A DNA stretch of 64,000 bases, taken from Thiobacter sp. AK1. Its GTDB lineage: Bacteria; Pseudomonadota; Gammaproteobacteria; Burkholderiales; Thiobacteraceae. The notes under the pieces are model-generated. The model was given only the letters and a program-made list of their open reading frames with translations. It searched no databases and was not told the origin of the DNA. The DNA lies in NCBI RefSeq assembly GCF_039822265.1, contig NZ_JBAJEX010000002.1, forward strand, positions 266,840 through 330,839. Direction: 5' to 3'. Below, piece after piece: positions 38,648-50,336 of the stretch (position 1 is the first letter of the stretch; every line of letters begins with the position of its first letter). A program made the position numbers and the translations under genes.

Positions 38648-38774
38648 CGAAAAAACGCTTGCCGAGTGAAGCTTTTATATGCAGAATTTAAACCAAACTC
38701 CAGCATCCGGATTGCATAAGGCTCGACTTTTCGGCTGGAGTTCCCGCGTCATTGCACGTCGATCGAGGGTGCCC

Positions 38775-39953
38775 ATGCGTAAAGTGATTATAACGTTGGT
38801 TGCCATAGCTGGTTTCCTGTCCGTGGGTGCCCGCGCCCAGGATGCGCAGGTAAAGGACGGCGCGCCCGAGCGCTACGTGGTGGTGAAGGGGGACACCCTA
38901 TGGGGCATCGCCGGGAGGTTTCTCGACGAGCCCTGGCGCTGGCCGGAAATCTGGCAGATGAACCGCGACCAAATCAAAAATCCTCACCGCATCTACCCAG
39001 GCGACGTGGTGGTGCTGGAGCGGCTAGCCGACGGTAAAGCGCGGCTGCGGCTGGTGAAGAAGCAGAAATACGACGGCCGCGAGAAGGTCACGCTCACGCC
39101 CTCCGTGCGCATCGAACCCCATCCGGACACGCCGGCTATTCCGGTAATCTCCCCCGCCGACATCGGCCCCTTTCTCTCCCAGCCCCTGGTCGTCGCCAAG
39201 GACGGGTTGGCGGATGCCCCCGAGATCGTAGCCGCGGAGGAGAACCGCGTGGTCATCGGTGCCGGCAACCGCGCCTACGCGACCGGCATCAAGTCCGGCG
39301 ATCCCCAGCAGTGGCAAGTGTTCCGCCCGGGCCGACCCTTGGTGGATCCCGATACTCAAGAAGTGCTGGGTTACGAGGCGGTTTACTTGGGTGAAGCGCG
39401 GGTGAAGCGTTTCGGCGAGCCCGCCACCATCGAAATCGTGCGCGCCGTGGCGGAAATCAACCGGGGCGACCGCCTCGTGCGCGTAGCCGAGGCGGAGCTT
39501 AGCAACTTCGTGCCCCACGCGCCGGATCGGGCGGTGCGGGGCCGTATTGTGTCGGTGTACTCGGGGGTGGCGGAAGCCGGGCCTAAGGCCATCGTTGCCC
39601 TCAACCGGGGCAGTCGGGACGGGTTGGCGCGGGGTCAGGTGCTGGCCATTTACCGCCATGGAATGACGGTCCCCGTACCCCAAGACCAGGGCGAACAGAC
39701 GCGCCCGCTGCGCAACTGGCACCAGACGGAGTGCCTCAAGAAGGACGCCAAGATCAGCTTCGACGAGTTCTACGATCGCGCCCAAGCGTGGGGTCCCTGC
39801 CCGCCAGAAGACGCTCAGAAGCGCACCGTCACGCTGCCGGAAGAGCGCTACGGCCTGCTTCTGGTGTTCCGCACCTTCGACCGAGTGGCCTACGCTTTGG
39901 TAATGCAGGCAGCAGCCGCCGTACACCAGGGCGACGTGGTGACCAACCCTTAA
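38775..39953 (+). CDS. LysM-domain exported protein
   Basis: 392 residues. Signal peptide IITLVAIAGFLSVGARAQ, then a LysM domain (about 30-85: YVVVKGDTLWGIAGRFL ... WPEIWQMNRDQIKNP ... YPGDVVVL) that binds peptidoglycan. The remainder, to the C-terminus, is a beta-rich region with a repeated outer-membrane-type pattern (RAYATGIKSGD, GLARGQVLAIYRHG). Start ATG 38775 is chosen from the signal peptide. It is followed 18 bp later by dprA, the order seen in many betaproteobacteria. It probably maintains the envelope; no enzymatic motif is visible. Confidence 0.88.
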   Translation: MRKVIITLVAIAGFLSVGARAQDAQVKDGAPERYVVVKGDTLWGIAGRFLDEPWRWPEIWQMNRDQIKNPHRIYPGDVVVLERLADGKARLRLVKKQKYDGREKVTLTPSVRIEPHPDTPAIPVISPADIGPFLSQPLVVAKDGLADAPEIVAAEENRVVIGAGNRAYATGIKSGDPQQWQVFRPGRPLVDPDTQEVLGYEAVYLGEARVKRFGEPATIEIVRAVAEINRGDRLVRVAEAELSNFVPHAPDRAVRGRIVSVYSGVAEAGPKAIVALNRGSRDGLARGQVLAIYRHGMTVPVPQDQGEQTRPLRNWHQTECLKKDAKISFDEFYDRAQAWGPCPPEDAQKRTVTLPEERYGLLLVFRTFDRVAYALVMQAAAAVHQGDVVTNP

Positions 39954-39971
39954 GCCGCGCTGCTTGCGGTG

Positions 39972-41060
39972 ATGCACGCCGACGACCGCCTAGACTGGGT
40001 CGCCCTATCCCTCATTCCGGGTCTATCGTCTGAACGCCTGCGTCTGCTGCTGTCCCGGTTCGGCACCCCGGATCGCATCTTCGCCACGCCGCCCTCGGCC
40101 CTGGCCACCGTGGTGCAGGAGGCGCTTGCCCACGCCATCAGCGCACGCCGATTCGACGGGGCAGCCGTCGAAACGACGGCCCGTTGGTTGGAAGACCCCG
40201 TAAACCACATCATCACGCTCGCCGATCCAGCCTATCCCCGTTGTCTGCTGGAGATCGCCGATCCGCCGCCGCTGCTTTATCTCAAGGGCGATCCCGCATG
40301 GCTTGGGCGCCCGGGCTTTGCCATCGTCGGCAGCCGCCATGCCACGGTGCAGGGCCGCCGGGACGCGATGGCCTTTGCCGAGGCCCTCTCGCGCGCAGGT
40401 TTGTGCATCGTGAGCGGGCTCGCCGTCGGGGTGGATGCCGCCGCCCACGAAGGGGGGCTCGCCGGTGGCGGGGGCAGCATCGCCGTGGTGGGCACGGGTC
40501 TGGACATCGTCTATCCCGCCGCCAACCGGGCTCTGGCGCACCGGCTGGCGCAGGAAGGCCTCCTGCTATCCGAGTTCCCCCTCGGCACGCCCCCGCGCGC
40601 CCAACACTTTCCCCGGCGGAACCGCCTCATCAGTGGGCTGTCCCGGGGCGTGCTGGTCGTGGAAGCCGCGCCCCGGAGCGGTTCCCTCATCACTGCGCGG
40701 CTCGCGGCTGAACAGGGGCGCGAGGTGTTCGCCGTGCCGGGTTCTATACACTCGCCCTTGAGCAAGGGATGCCATCGCCTCATCAAAGAGGGCGCGAAGT
40801 TGGTGGAAACCGCCCAGGACGTGGTAGACGAGCTGGGCGTTGGCGCGTCGGCCGCCTTTCCAGAAAGCGCCACGCAGCGAGCCGTTTCCCAGGAGGCGGA
40901 GCGGTGCCTACGCGCCCTGGGCCATGCGCCGCTGGGACTGGACGGTCTGGTCGCGCGCACAGGGTTGACGCCGGAAAGGCTTTCCTCCATTCTGCTGGAA
41001 CTGGAGCTGGCCGGCCGCGTGGCCGTGCTTCCCGGTGGCTTGTACCAGGCAATTTTCTGA
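39972..41060 (+). CDS. dprA: DNA-processing protein A
   Basis: Loads RecA on incoming single-stranded DNA during transformation. 362 residues: an N-terminal helical domain (LSLIPGLSSERLRLLLSRFG), the Rossmann core with FAIVGSRHATVQGR, IVSGLAVGVDAAAHEG, PRRNRLISGLSRG and VVEAAPRSGSLITARLA, and a C-terminal winged helix. A GTG three bases upstream is an alternative start. Other competence genes are not in the window. Confidence 0.95.
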   Translation: MHADDRLDWVALSLIPGLSSERLRLLLSRFGTPDRIFATPPSALATVVQEALAHAISARRFDGAAVETTARWLEDPVNHIITLADPAYPRCLLEIADPPPLLYLKGDPAWLGRPGFAIVGSRHATVQGRRDAMAFAEALSRAGLCIVSGLAVGVDAAAHEGGLAGGGGSIAVVGTGLDIVYPAANRALAHRLAQEGLLLSEFPLGTPPRAQHFPRRNRLISGLSRGVLVVEAAPRSGSLITARLAAEQGREVFAVPGSIHSPLSKGCHRLIKEGAKLVETAQDVVDELGVGASAAFPESATQRAVSQEAERCLRALGHAPLGLDGLVARTGLTPERLSSILLELELAGRVAVLPGGLYQAIF

Positions 41061-41140
41061 CAACGTTGGGCGTCGCGAGCGGCTTGCCAAGCAGGATGCG
41101 CATTCTGCCACCCCTTGATTCTCATACCCTTGGCGCGCCC

Positions 41141-41595
41141 GTGTTCCACATCCTCTTGTGTCTCTTCGAGCATTGTTTGAAGCAGCGCACAACTCCGATC
41201 AGGGCAAGCTCGCCCGGGAATTGTCAGAGGCGGGCTGCGAGGAAGCGGAGATTTCCCAGGCCTTCGGCTGGTTCAAGGGGCTGAAGCGCTTGAGCCAAGC
41301 CGAGGGTGAGGCCGAGGCGCTTAGGAAAAGCGACGCCCTGCGGCTTTATGGCGCCCCGGAACAGGTCCGGCTCGATGCGCAAAGCCGCGGCCTGCTCGCT
41401 TTCCTGGAAGGCTCGGGCGTGCTCACCCCCTTGGAGCGGGAGTGCGTCATCGACCGCGCGCTGGCCCTGGACGAGACAGAAGTCACCGTGGATCAGGTGA
41501 AATGGATCGTGCTCATGGTGCTCTGGAGCCGGGGCCGCGATTACGTTTTCATGGAAGATTTCCTCACCGGCCAGACGGATCCTCGCCTGCAATGA
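41141..41595 (+). CDS. smg: Smg/DUF494 family protein, apparent frameshift near the N-terminus
   Basis: The bulk of the protein (from 41158) reads clearly as Smg/DUF494: SDQGKLARELSEAGCEEAEI, QSRGLLAFLEGSGVL and ALDETEVTVDQVKWIVLMVL. Its usual first residues (MFDVLxxLFE in relatives) are found in a different frame: GTG 41141 gives VFHILLCLFEHC. The two frames would join if one base were restored between about 41171 and 41196. Either the assembly lost a base, or the gene starts at GTG 41158 with a changed N-terminus, or it is decaying. The function of Smg is unknown; it usually sits between dprA and topA. Confidence 0.8.
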
Positions 41596-41670
41596 CTTGG
41601 GGCCTGGCTTGCCAGGCGCCACCGGCTGCCCTTAATATCCGGCGCCCGACTTTTCTCGGTTCCCTCCGAC

Positions 41671-43968
41671 ATGTCCCAGCATTTGCTCATCGTCGAATCG
41701 CCCTCCAAGGCCAAGACCCTCAAGAAATATCTGGGCAACGGCTTCGATGTCGTGGCCTCCTACGGACACGTGCGGGATCTGGTGCCCAAGAGTGGCGCTG
41801 TGGATCCGGAGCACGGCTTTGCGATGAAGTATCAGCTCATCGAGCGCAATGCAAAGCACGTGGAAACCCTGGCCAAGGCCGTCAAACAGGCCCGAGAAGT
41901 CCTGGTCGCCACCGATCCGGACCGGGAAGGCGAGGCCATTGCCTGGCACATCGCGGAGATCCTGCGGGAAAAGAAGCTCCTCAAGGATAAGCCCCTGCGG
42001 CGCGTGGTGTTCTACGAAATCACCCAGAACGCGGTGAAAGAAGCCATTAGCCATCCCCGGGACATCTCCATGCCCTTGGTCAACGCCCAGCAGGCGCGTC
42101 GCGCCTTGGATTACCTGGTGGGCTTCAATCTCTCGCCGTTGCTCTGGCGCAAGGTGCGGCGAGGACTCTCCGCCGGTCGGGTGCAGAGCCCGGCCCTGCG
42201 CCTGATCGTGGAACGGGAACAGGAAATCGAGGCTTTCGTCAGCCGCGAGTACTGGAGCATCCACTTGCGGTCCCACAAGGGACGCCAGGGGTTTGAGGCC
42301 AAACTGTTCCAGTTGCAAGGGCGCAAGCTAGAGCAATTCTCCTTGGGGGACGCGGCGAGTTCGGATGCGGTTCTGGCCACATTGCGTGCCGCGGGAACGG
42401 AAGCCATCGTCCGCAGCGTGGAGCGGCGCAAAAAGACGCGGGCCCCCGCCCCGCCCTTCACCACCTCGACCCTGCAGCAGGAAGCGGTGCGCAAACTGGG
42501 CCTGTCGGCGGAGAAGACGATGCGCATCGCCCAGCAGCTCTACGAAGGGGTGGACATTGGAGGCGGGGCGGTGGGGCTGATCACCTACATGCGCACCGAC
42601 TCGGTGAACTTGGCGCAGGAAGCGGTGGAGGAGATCCGCGCTTATATCGCGCGACAGTTCGAACCGGGCTATTTGCCAAAGCAGCCGGTCGCCTACAAGA
42701 ACAAGTCCAAGAACGCCCAGGAGGCCCATGAGGCCATCCGTCCCACCTCCATTACGCGCACGCCCCAGGAGATGCGCAAATACCTCACAGCGGAACAGGC
42801 CAAACTCTACGAAATGATCTGGAAGCGAGCGCTCGCTTCCCAGATGAGTCCTGCCAAGTTCGACACGGTGAGCCTCGATATCGAGCTGGGGGCAGGCAAC
42901 CTGTTTCGCGCCAGCGGGCAGACCATGACATTCCCGGGTTTCATCGCGGTCTACCTGGAGGGAGAAGACGAAGCCCCCGGGGACGAAGAGGGGGAAGCCC
43001 GCCTGCCACCCTTGGAGGAAGGTGAAGCCATTCCCGTGGACGAACTATTCGGCGAACAGCATTTCACCCAGCCACCGCCCCGCTATTCCGAAGCCAGCCT
43101 GGTCAAGGCGCTAGAGGAATACGGCATCGGTCGGCCATCCACCTATGCCAGCATCATTTCTACCCTGCTCAAGCGCGAATACGTGGTGCTAGACAAGAAA
43201 CGCTTCGTGCCCACCGACGTGGGCCGGGTCGTGAACAAGTTTCTGACCGAGCACTTCAGTCGCTACGTGGACTACGACTTCACCGCGCGGCTGGAGGATC
43301 AGCTAGATGATATTGCGACCGGAAAGGCGCAGTGGATACCGGTGTTGGAACGCTTCTGGCGGGATTTCTCCCAACAGCTTGCGGAGAAACAGGCCATCGC
43401 CCGCAAGGACGTCACCACGGAGCAGCTCAGCGAGGCCTGTCCCAAATGCGGCAAGCCCCTGACGCTACGGCTGGGCAGGCGGGGGCGCTTCATCGGTTGT
43501 ACCGGCTATCCGGATTGTGACTACACCCGCAATGCCAACGAAAGCGCCGCCGAGCAGGCCGCCGCAGCACCCCCCGAGACACTGGAAGGCCGCCATTGTC
43601 CCAAGTGTGGCAGTGGGTTAGTGATCAAGTCCGGGCCCTACGGGAAATTCATCGGCTGCTCGGCTTACCCCAAGTGTCGCTACATCGAGCCGCTAGAAAA
43701 ACCCAAAGACACGGGGATCCCCTGCCCGGAGTGCGGGCAGGGGACGCTCATCGGGCGCAAGAGCCGCTACGGCAAGCTGTTTTATTCTTGTAGCACCTAT
43801 CCCAGCTGCAAATACGCAGTCTGGAACGAACCCCTTGCCGAACCCTGTCCCAAGTGCGGATGGCCCATCCTCACCCTCAAGACCACCAAGCGGCGGGGCA
43901 CCGAGAAGGTCTGCCCGCGCAAGGAATGCGGCTATAGTGAAGCGATCGGGCCGCCGGCAGAAAGCTGA
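41671..43968 (+). CDS. topA: DNA topoisomerase I
   Basis: Type IA topoisomerase relaxing negative supercoils. 765 residues. The TOPRIM domain opens HLLIVESPSKAKTLKKYL with VATDPDREGEAIAWH. The active-site tyrosine lies in LITYMRTDSV. The LTAEQAKLYEMIWKRALASQM and YGIGRPSTYASI segments follow. The C-terminal part holds four CxxC zinc-ribbon repeats (CPKCGKP, CPKCGSG, CPECGQG, CPKCGWP), as in other proteobacterial TopA. It ends before a strong bidirectional terminator shared with convergent gyrB. Confidence 0.97.
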   Translation: MSQHLLIVESPSKAKTLKKYLGNGFDVVASYGHVRDLVPKSGAVDPEHGFAMKYQLIERNAKHVETLAKAVKQAREVLVATDPDREGEAIAWHIAEILREKKLLKDKPLRRVVFYEITQNAVKEAISHPRDISMPLVNAQQARRALDYLVGFNLSPLLWRKVRRGLSAGRVQSPALRLIVEREQEIEAFVSREYWSIHLRSHKGRQGFEAKLFQLQGRKLEQFSLGDAASSDAVLATLRAAGTEAIVRSVERRKKTRAPAPPFTTSTLQQEAVRKLGLSAEKTMRIAQQLYEGVDIGGGAVGLITYMRTDSVNLAQEAVEEIRAYIARQFEPGYLPKQPVAYKNKSKNAQEAHEAIRPTSITRTPQEMRKYLTAEQAKLYEMIWKRALASQMSPAKFDTVSLDIELGAGNLFRASGQTMTFPGFIAVYLEGEDEAPGDEEGEARLPPLEEGEAIPVDELFGEQHFTQPPPRYSEASLVKALEEYGIGRPSTYASIISTLLKREYVVLDKKRFVPTDVGRVVNKFLTEHFSRYVDYDFTARLEDQLDDIATGKAQWIPVLERFWRDFSQQLAEKQAIARKDVTTEQLSEACPKCGKPLTLRLGRRGRFIGCTGYPDCDYTRNANESAAEQAAAAPPETLEGRHCPKCGSGLVIKSGPYGKFIGCSAYPKCRYIEPLEKPKDTGIPCPECGQGTLIGRKSRYGKLFYSCSTYPSCKYAVWNEPLAEPCPKCGWPILTLKTTKRRGTEKVCPRKECGYSEAIGPPAES

Positions 43969-43986
43969 CCCCACCGCAACACAAAC

Positions 43987-44010
43987 AAGGCCGCAGGTGC
44001 GGCCTTTTTT
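43987..44010. terminator. Bidirectional terminator between topA and gyrB
   Basis: AAGGCCGC-AGGT-GCGGCCTTTTTT, a perfect 8-bp stem with a T run on the plus strand and an A-rich flank serving the minus strand. Confidence 0.9.
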
Positions 44011-44025
44011 ACTGGCACGCTGGGG

Positions 44026-46563
<2,538 letters not shown>

Positions 46564-46685
46564 TCTCAACCCAGATCATGCTTCGGGCTCCGGCCCCAGG
46601 GACGCCCTACCACCAGCATCCCGCCCCAAGCCAGTCCCCGTCTGGGCAAGGGCGATCCCCTTCCCCCCATGAACGCCCTCTTACT

Positions 46686-47795
46686 TCAGATGCGCATGGG
46701 CATCACCACGTACTGGAAACCTGGGTCGTCTGGCGCCGTAATCAGCGCACTGCTCGAGGAATCCCCCAGCGCCCATTCCACTTCCTTGGACTCCCCGTGA
46801 CTCAGCACGTCCATCAGGTAGCTGACGTTGAAGCCGATATCCAGCGCATCGCCCGCATATTCGATTTCCAACTCCTCTTGAGCTTCCTCCTGCTCGGCGT
46901 TGCTGGACAGCACTTTCAGGCTATCTTTTGTGAGCACCAGCCTCACGCCGCGCACCTTTTCGTTCGATAGAATCGCTGCCCGCTGCAACGCCTGCAGCAA
47001 CATCACTCGATCGACGCGGAAGCGGTTACCATAACCCCCGGGGATCACGCGCGTGTAATCGGGAAACTTTCCATCCACCACCTTGGAATCCAGCGAAATG
47101 TTGCCGAAGCTGAAATGCACGTGGTTCTTCCCGGCCCTCACGGACACCGGCTCCTCGCTCTCTGCCAACAGCCGCTGCACCTCCAGCACGGTTTTCCTGG
47201 GGATGATGATTTCGCGGGCTTCTCCCTGAGCCTGCTCCAGTTCCCGTTTGCACAAGCTCAGCCGGTGGCCATCCGTCGCCACCAGCCGCATTTCCCCCTG
47301 GCCAATCACCATCAACATACCGTTCAGGTAATAGCGGATGTCTGCCTGCGCCATGGCAAATGCCACCAACTGGATGGCCTGGCGCAGCGTTTTCTGGGTC
47401 AACGAAATCGCCAGCTCGCCACCCTCCCCCGCCGAGAACCGGGGAAAGTCCTCCGCCGGTAGCGTCTGCAGGGTAAACCGGCTCTTACCCGCCTTGAGCA
47501 CCAGTCGCGAATCCGATGATTCCAAACTGACCCGCGTCCCTTCCGGCAAGGCGCGTAGGATGTCCTGCAGCTTGCGCGCCGAACAGGTCGTCTGGAACGG
47601 CGCTTGCACTTCAACCGGCGCCGTCTCTGCATGAATCTGTATCTCCAGATCGGAAGCCAGAAAACCCAAGCGCCCCGGCTGCCCCTGCACCAACACATTC
47701 GACAAAATGGGTAGGGTATGTCTGCGTTCCACGATGCCGGTAACGGAGGAAAGTCCTTTGAGTAAAGTTTCCCTGTCGGTTTCGGTCAGTAGCAT
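46686..47795 (-). CDS. dnaN: DNA polymerase III beta sliding clamp
   Basis: Ring-shaped processivity clamp. 369 residues in three homologous domains; family marks are SSVTGIVERRHTLPILSNVLV at the start, LRALPEGTRVSLES, YYLNGMLMVI and LVATDGHRLSLCKREL in the middle, and the C-terminal VVMPMRI. It lies between dnaA and gyrB, in the conserved order. Upstream is a 216-bp gap with two DnaA-box-like sequences. Confidence 0.97.
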   Translation of the reverse strand: MLLTETDRETLLKGLSSVTGIVERRHTLPILSNVLVQGQPGRLGFLASDLEIQIHAETAPVEVQAPFQTTCSARKLQDILRALPEGTRVSLESSDSRLVLKAGKSRFTLQTLPAEDFPRFSAGEGGELAISLTQKTLRQAIQLVAFAMAQADIRYYLNGMLMVIGQGEMRLVATDGHRLSLCKRELEQAQGEAREIIIPRKTVLEVQRLLAESEEPVSVRAGKNHVHFSFGNISLDSKVVDGKFPDYTRVIPGGYGNRFRVDRVMLLQALQRAAILSNEKVRGVRLVLTKDSLKVLSSNAEQEEAQEELEIEYAGDALDIGFNVSYLMDVLSHGESKEVEWALGDSSSSALITAPDDPGFQYVVMPMRI

Positions 47796-48011
47796 TGTTG
47801 TTTCTTTCCGATAGTAAATCTAAATAGGCGCGCCGGATCTGTGGAAAACTTGGAATTTCTATTGTCTTCCGTAACTTAACCTAATGCTCCCTGTGCATGG
47901 AACTGGGGATGTCTGTCGAGTCGTTTTGTGAATGCTTGGGCTTTCGCCTGGTTGGGCGCGGTTGTCCACAAACCATTCCCAGTTTCTCCCCTTGCTTACC
48001 ACCCTTGAGCG
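47796..48011. promoter_or_regulatory. dnaA-dnaN intergenic region with DnaA-like boxes
   Basis: 216 bp, AT-richer than its flanks. It holds TTTTCCACA on the minus strand (47840-47848) and TTGTCCACA (47962-47970), each one base off the TTATCCACA consensus. It is therefore one of two candidate positions for DnaA binding at the origin, and also the dnaN promoter region. Confidence 0.5.
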
Positions 48012-49346
48012 TCAACCCCGTAGGGTCTGCATCAAGACGGCGAAATCCCGACTCAAAGTGGGATCCTGATTACGCAACTCTTCGATCCGCCGGCAGGCAT
48101 GGAGGACCGTGGTGTGGTCGCGTCCGCCAAAGGCATCGCCAATATCTGGTAGGCTCAGTTGAGTCAGCTCCTTGGCGAGAGCCATCGCCATCTGCCGCGG
48201 CCGAGCCACTACCCGCGAGCGTTTTTTCGAGTACATCTCCGCAACTTTGATCTTGTAGTAGTCGGCCACGGTTTTCTGAATGTTTTCGATAGAAATCTGG
48301 CGCGTCTGGACGGCGAGGAGATCTTTCAGTGCCTCCTTGGCGAGATCTACAGTGATGGGTTGCCCTGTAAAGCGAGAGTAAGCGACCACCCGCTTGAGCG
48401 CGCCTTCCAGCTCCCGCACGTTGGATTGGATTTGTTTGGCGATGAAGAAGGCCACGTCCTCACCCAGGGCGATCGTTTCCCCCTCCGCCTTCTTGAGCAG
48501 GATGGCCACCCGCATCTCCAGCTCCGGCGGCTCGATGGCCACGGTGAGGCCCCAGCCGAATCGGGAAACCAATCTGTCCTCTATCCCCTGCATTTCCTTG
48601 GGATAGGTATCGCAGGTGATGATCACTTGCTTCTGTGCCTCGATCAGGGCATTGAAGGCATAGAAGAATTCCTCTTGCGTGCGGCTTTTGCCCGCGAAGA
48701 ATTGAATGTCGTCGATTAAAAGTAGGTCAAGGGAGTGGTAATAGCGCTTGAAGTCGTTGAAGGATTTGTGCTGGTAGGCGCGCACCACGTCCGACACGTA
48801 GCGTTCTGCATGGATGTAGCTGATCTTGGCGTGCCGATTGTGTTCCAGAACGAGATTGCCGATGGCCTGGATGAGGTGGGTCTTGCCTAAGCCCACGCCG
48901 CCGTACACGAACAAGGGGTTGTAAGCAGAGCCAGGGTTTTCCGCCACTTGCATGGCCGCAGCACGAGCGAGCTGGTTGGCCTTGCCCGTGACGAAATTGG
49001 CGAAGTTAAAGGCGGGATTGAGCCCCGAATGCCCTTCCCGGGCCGGCTTGGCGGGAGCGAATGCCTTACTCTCCGCCGCTGCGCTAGCAGGCCGGACCTC
49101 TGGCTGGCCTAGCACCACTTCGATATTCACAGGGCGCCCCAACTGGGTTTCCGCAAGCTGCTGGATGCGCGAGAGGAATTTGTCCTTGACCCACTGCTGG
49201 ACGAACCGGTTGGGCGCAAGCAGGCGCACGCCCTCCTCGTCACCTTCCGCTTTGAGTGGCTTGATCCAGGTATTGAACTGCTGGGGAGTCAGTTCCTTGC
49301 TGAAACGGTCGAGACAATGCTGCCAAAAACCATCCATCCGGTTCAT
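48012..49346 (-). CDS. dnaA: Replication initiator DnaA
   Basis: Binds and melts oriC. 444 residues: domain I ([21 protein letters not shown]), a linker (about 90-115), the AAA+ domain with Walker [15 protein letters not shown] and Walker [14 protein letters not shown], and the C-terminal DNA-binding domain with [22 protein letters not shown] and [14 protein letters not shown]. The first ATG is kept because AAGAGG precedes it. Confidence 0.98.
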   Translation of the reverse strand: MNRMDGFWQHCLDRFSKELTPQQFNTWIKPLKAEGDEEGVRLLAPNRFVQQWVKDKFLSRIQQLAETQLGRPVNIEVVLGQPEVRPASAAAESKAFAPAKPAREGHSGLNPAFNFANFVTGKANQLARAAAMQVAENPGSAYNPLFVYGGVGLGKTHLIQAIGNLVLEHNRHAKISYIHAERYVSDVVRAYQHKSFNDFKRYYHSLDLLLIDDIQFFAGKSRTQEEFFYAFNALIEAQKQVIITCDTYPKEMQGIEDRLVSRFGWGLTVAIEPPELEMRVAILLKKAEGETIALGEDVAFFIAKQIQSNVRELEGALKRVVAYSRFTGQPITVDLAKEALKDLLAVQTRQISIENIQKTVADYYKIKVAEMYSKKRSRVVARPRQMAMALAKELTQLSLPDIGDAFGGRDHTTVLHACRRIEELRNQDPTLSRDFAVLMQTLRG

Positions 49347-49429
49347 GCCTCTTCAGGTCTGTTTTGGGGAAGGACGCAGCCCGGGCCACGGGCGGGAAGG
49401 AAGCCCATATTGTACCGCATCCGCCCCAG

Positions 49430-49438
49430 TTATCCACA
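49430..49438 (+). promoter_or_regulatory. Consensus DnaA box upstream of dnaA
   Basis: TTATCCACA, an exact match to the DnaA box, in the 199-bp divergent region between dnaA and rpmH. It may serve oriC function and dnaA autoregulation. Confidence 0.75.
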
Positions 49439-49480
49439 GCGGCGCCGCGTGCTGGACCTGCTTAGACCGTCATTTAATCG

Positions 49481-49510
49481 TTGACAGGGAAAGGTTTTTC
49501 CTGCTGTAAT
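49481..49510 (+). promoter_or_regulatory. rpmH promoter
   Basis: TTGACA (49481-49486), 18-bp spacer, TGTAAT (49505-49510), a near-consensus sigma-70 promoter 36 bp upstream of the rpmH start codon. It drives the rightward run rpmH-rnpA-yidD-yidC-mnmE. Confidence 0.75.
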
Positions 49511-49545
49511 ATACCGTTTAAGACTTTTGACCCGCAGAGGCCAAC

Positions 49546-49680
49546 ATGAAACGCACCTACCAGCCCTCCGTTGTTCGCCGCAAGCGTACCCATGGTTTTC
49601 TGGTCCGGATGCGGACCAAAGGTGGCCGCGCCGTCATCAACGCCCGCCGTGCCAAGGGCCGGAAGCGTCTCGCGGTGTGA
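49546..49680 (+). CDS. rpmH: Ribosomal protein L34
   Basis: 44 residues, very basic, with the classic [18 protein letters not shown] start and the [16 protein letters not shown] end. The gene directly follows its promoter and precedes rnpA. ATG 49546 is the only sensible start. Confidence 0.98.
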   Translation: MKRTYQPSVVRRKRTHGFLVRMRTKGGRAVINARRAKGRKRLAV

Positions 49681-49708
49681 AGACGCGGGCGCTAGCGGGC
49701 CCGCGCCG

Positions 49709-50077
49709 TTGAAGCCACAATACCGCTTCCCCAAACGCAGTCATTTGCGGAAAACGGACGAGATCTCGTCCGTTTTCGATTTTCGGCGGCGCTTAAGCGG
49801 TGCCTTCCTAACGGTGCAGGTCAAGCCCAACGACCTGGGTTTCCCCCGCCTCGCAGTGATGGTGGCGCGCTCAATCGCGCGCCGGGCCGTGGATCGGAAT
49901 TACATGCGACGGGTGGTGCGCGAAGTGTTTCGCCTGGCCCAGCCCAACCTGGGCGGCTGCGACTTCGTGGTGCGGGTCACCCGGCGCTTCGGCCGAGAGG
50001 ACTTCCCAACGGTCCGGCAAGAACTGTCCCAGCATCTGGCAAGACTGTGCCCATGTCCCGATTCCTCCTGCGCCTGA
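49709..50077 (+). CDS. rnpA: Ribonuclease P protein component
   Basis: Protein subunit of RNase P, 122 residues from a TTG at 49709. The N-terminal [21 protein letters not shown] and the RNA-binding signature [19 protein letters not shown] mark the family. No ATG or GTG in this frame precedes the first conserved residues near here; TTG gives MKPQYRFPK, the expected length. Weak start signals suggest coupling to rpmH. It overlaps the start of yidD by 25 bp. Confidence 0.93.
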   Translation: MKPQYRFPKRSHLRKTDEISSVFDFRRRLSGAFLTVQVKPNDLGFPRLAVMVARSIARRAVDRNYMRRVVREVFRLAQPNLGGCDFVVRVTRRFGREDFPTVRQELSQHLARLCPCPDSSCA

Positions 50078-50277
50078 TTCGGCTCTATCAGATCGTCCTC
50101 AGTCCTTACCTGGGGGCGGATTGCCGCTATCATCCCACTTGCTCCGAATACGCTTCCCAGGCCATTACCGAGCACGGTCCCGTGCGTGGCCTGTGGCTGA
50201 CCGCGAAGCGCCTAGCGCGTTGCCATCCCTGGGCCGCCGGCGGCAGTGATCCCGTTCCGCCGCGCGCGGGGCAGTAA
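50053..50277 (+). CDS. yidD: Membrane protein insertion efficiency factor YidD
   Basis: 74 residues. Amphipathic N-terminus [20 protein letters not shown], then the family cysteines: [11 protein letters not shown], followed by RCHPW. YidD sits at the inner face of the membrane and helps YidC. It overlaps rnpA, as in most proteobacteria. The start ATG 50053 is preferred over GTG 50047. Confidence 0.95.
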   Translation: MSRFLLRLIRLYQIVLSPYLGADCRYHPTCSEYASQAITEHGPVRGLWLTAKRLARCHPWAAGGSDPVPPRAGQ

Positions 50278-50336
50278 CAACAACAGCGAGACGCTAAAGC
50301 TCCCGCCCCAATTCTTTCCGTTCCGAGATCGCTTCG

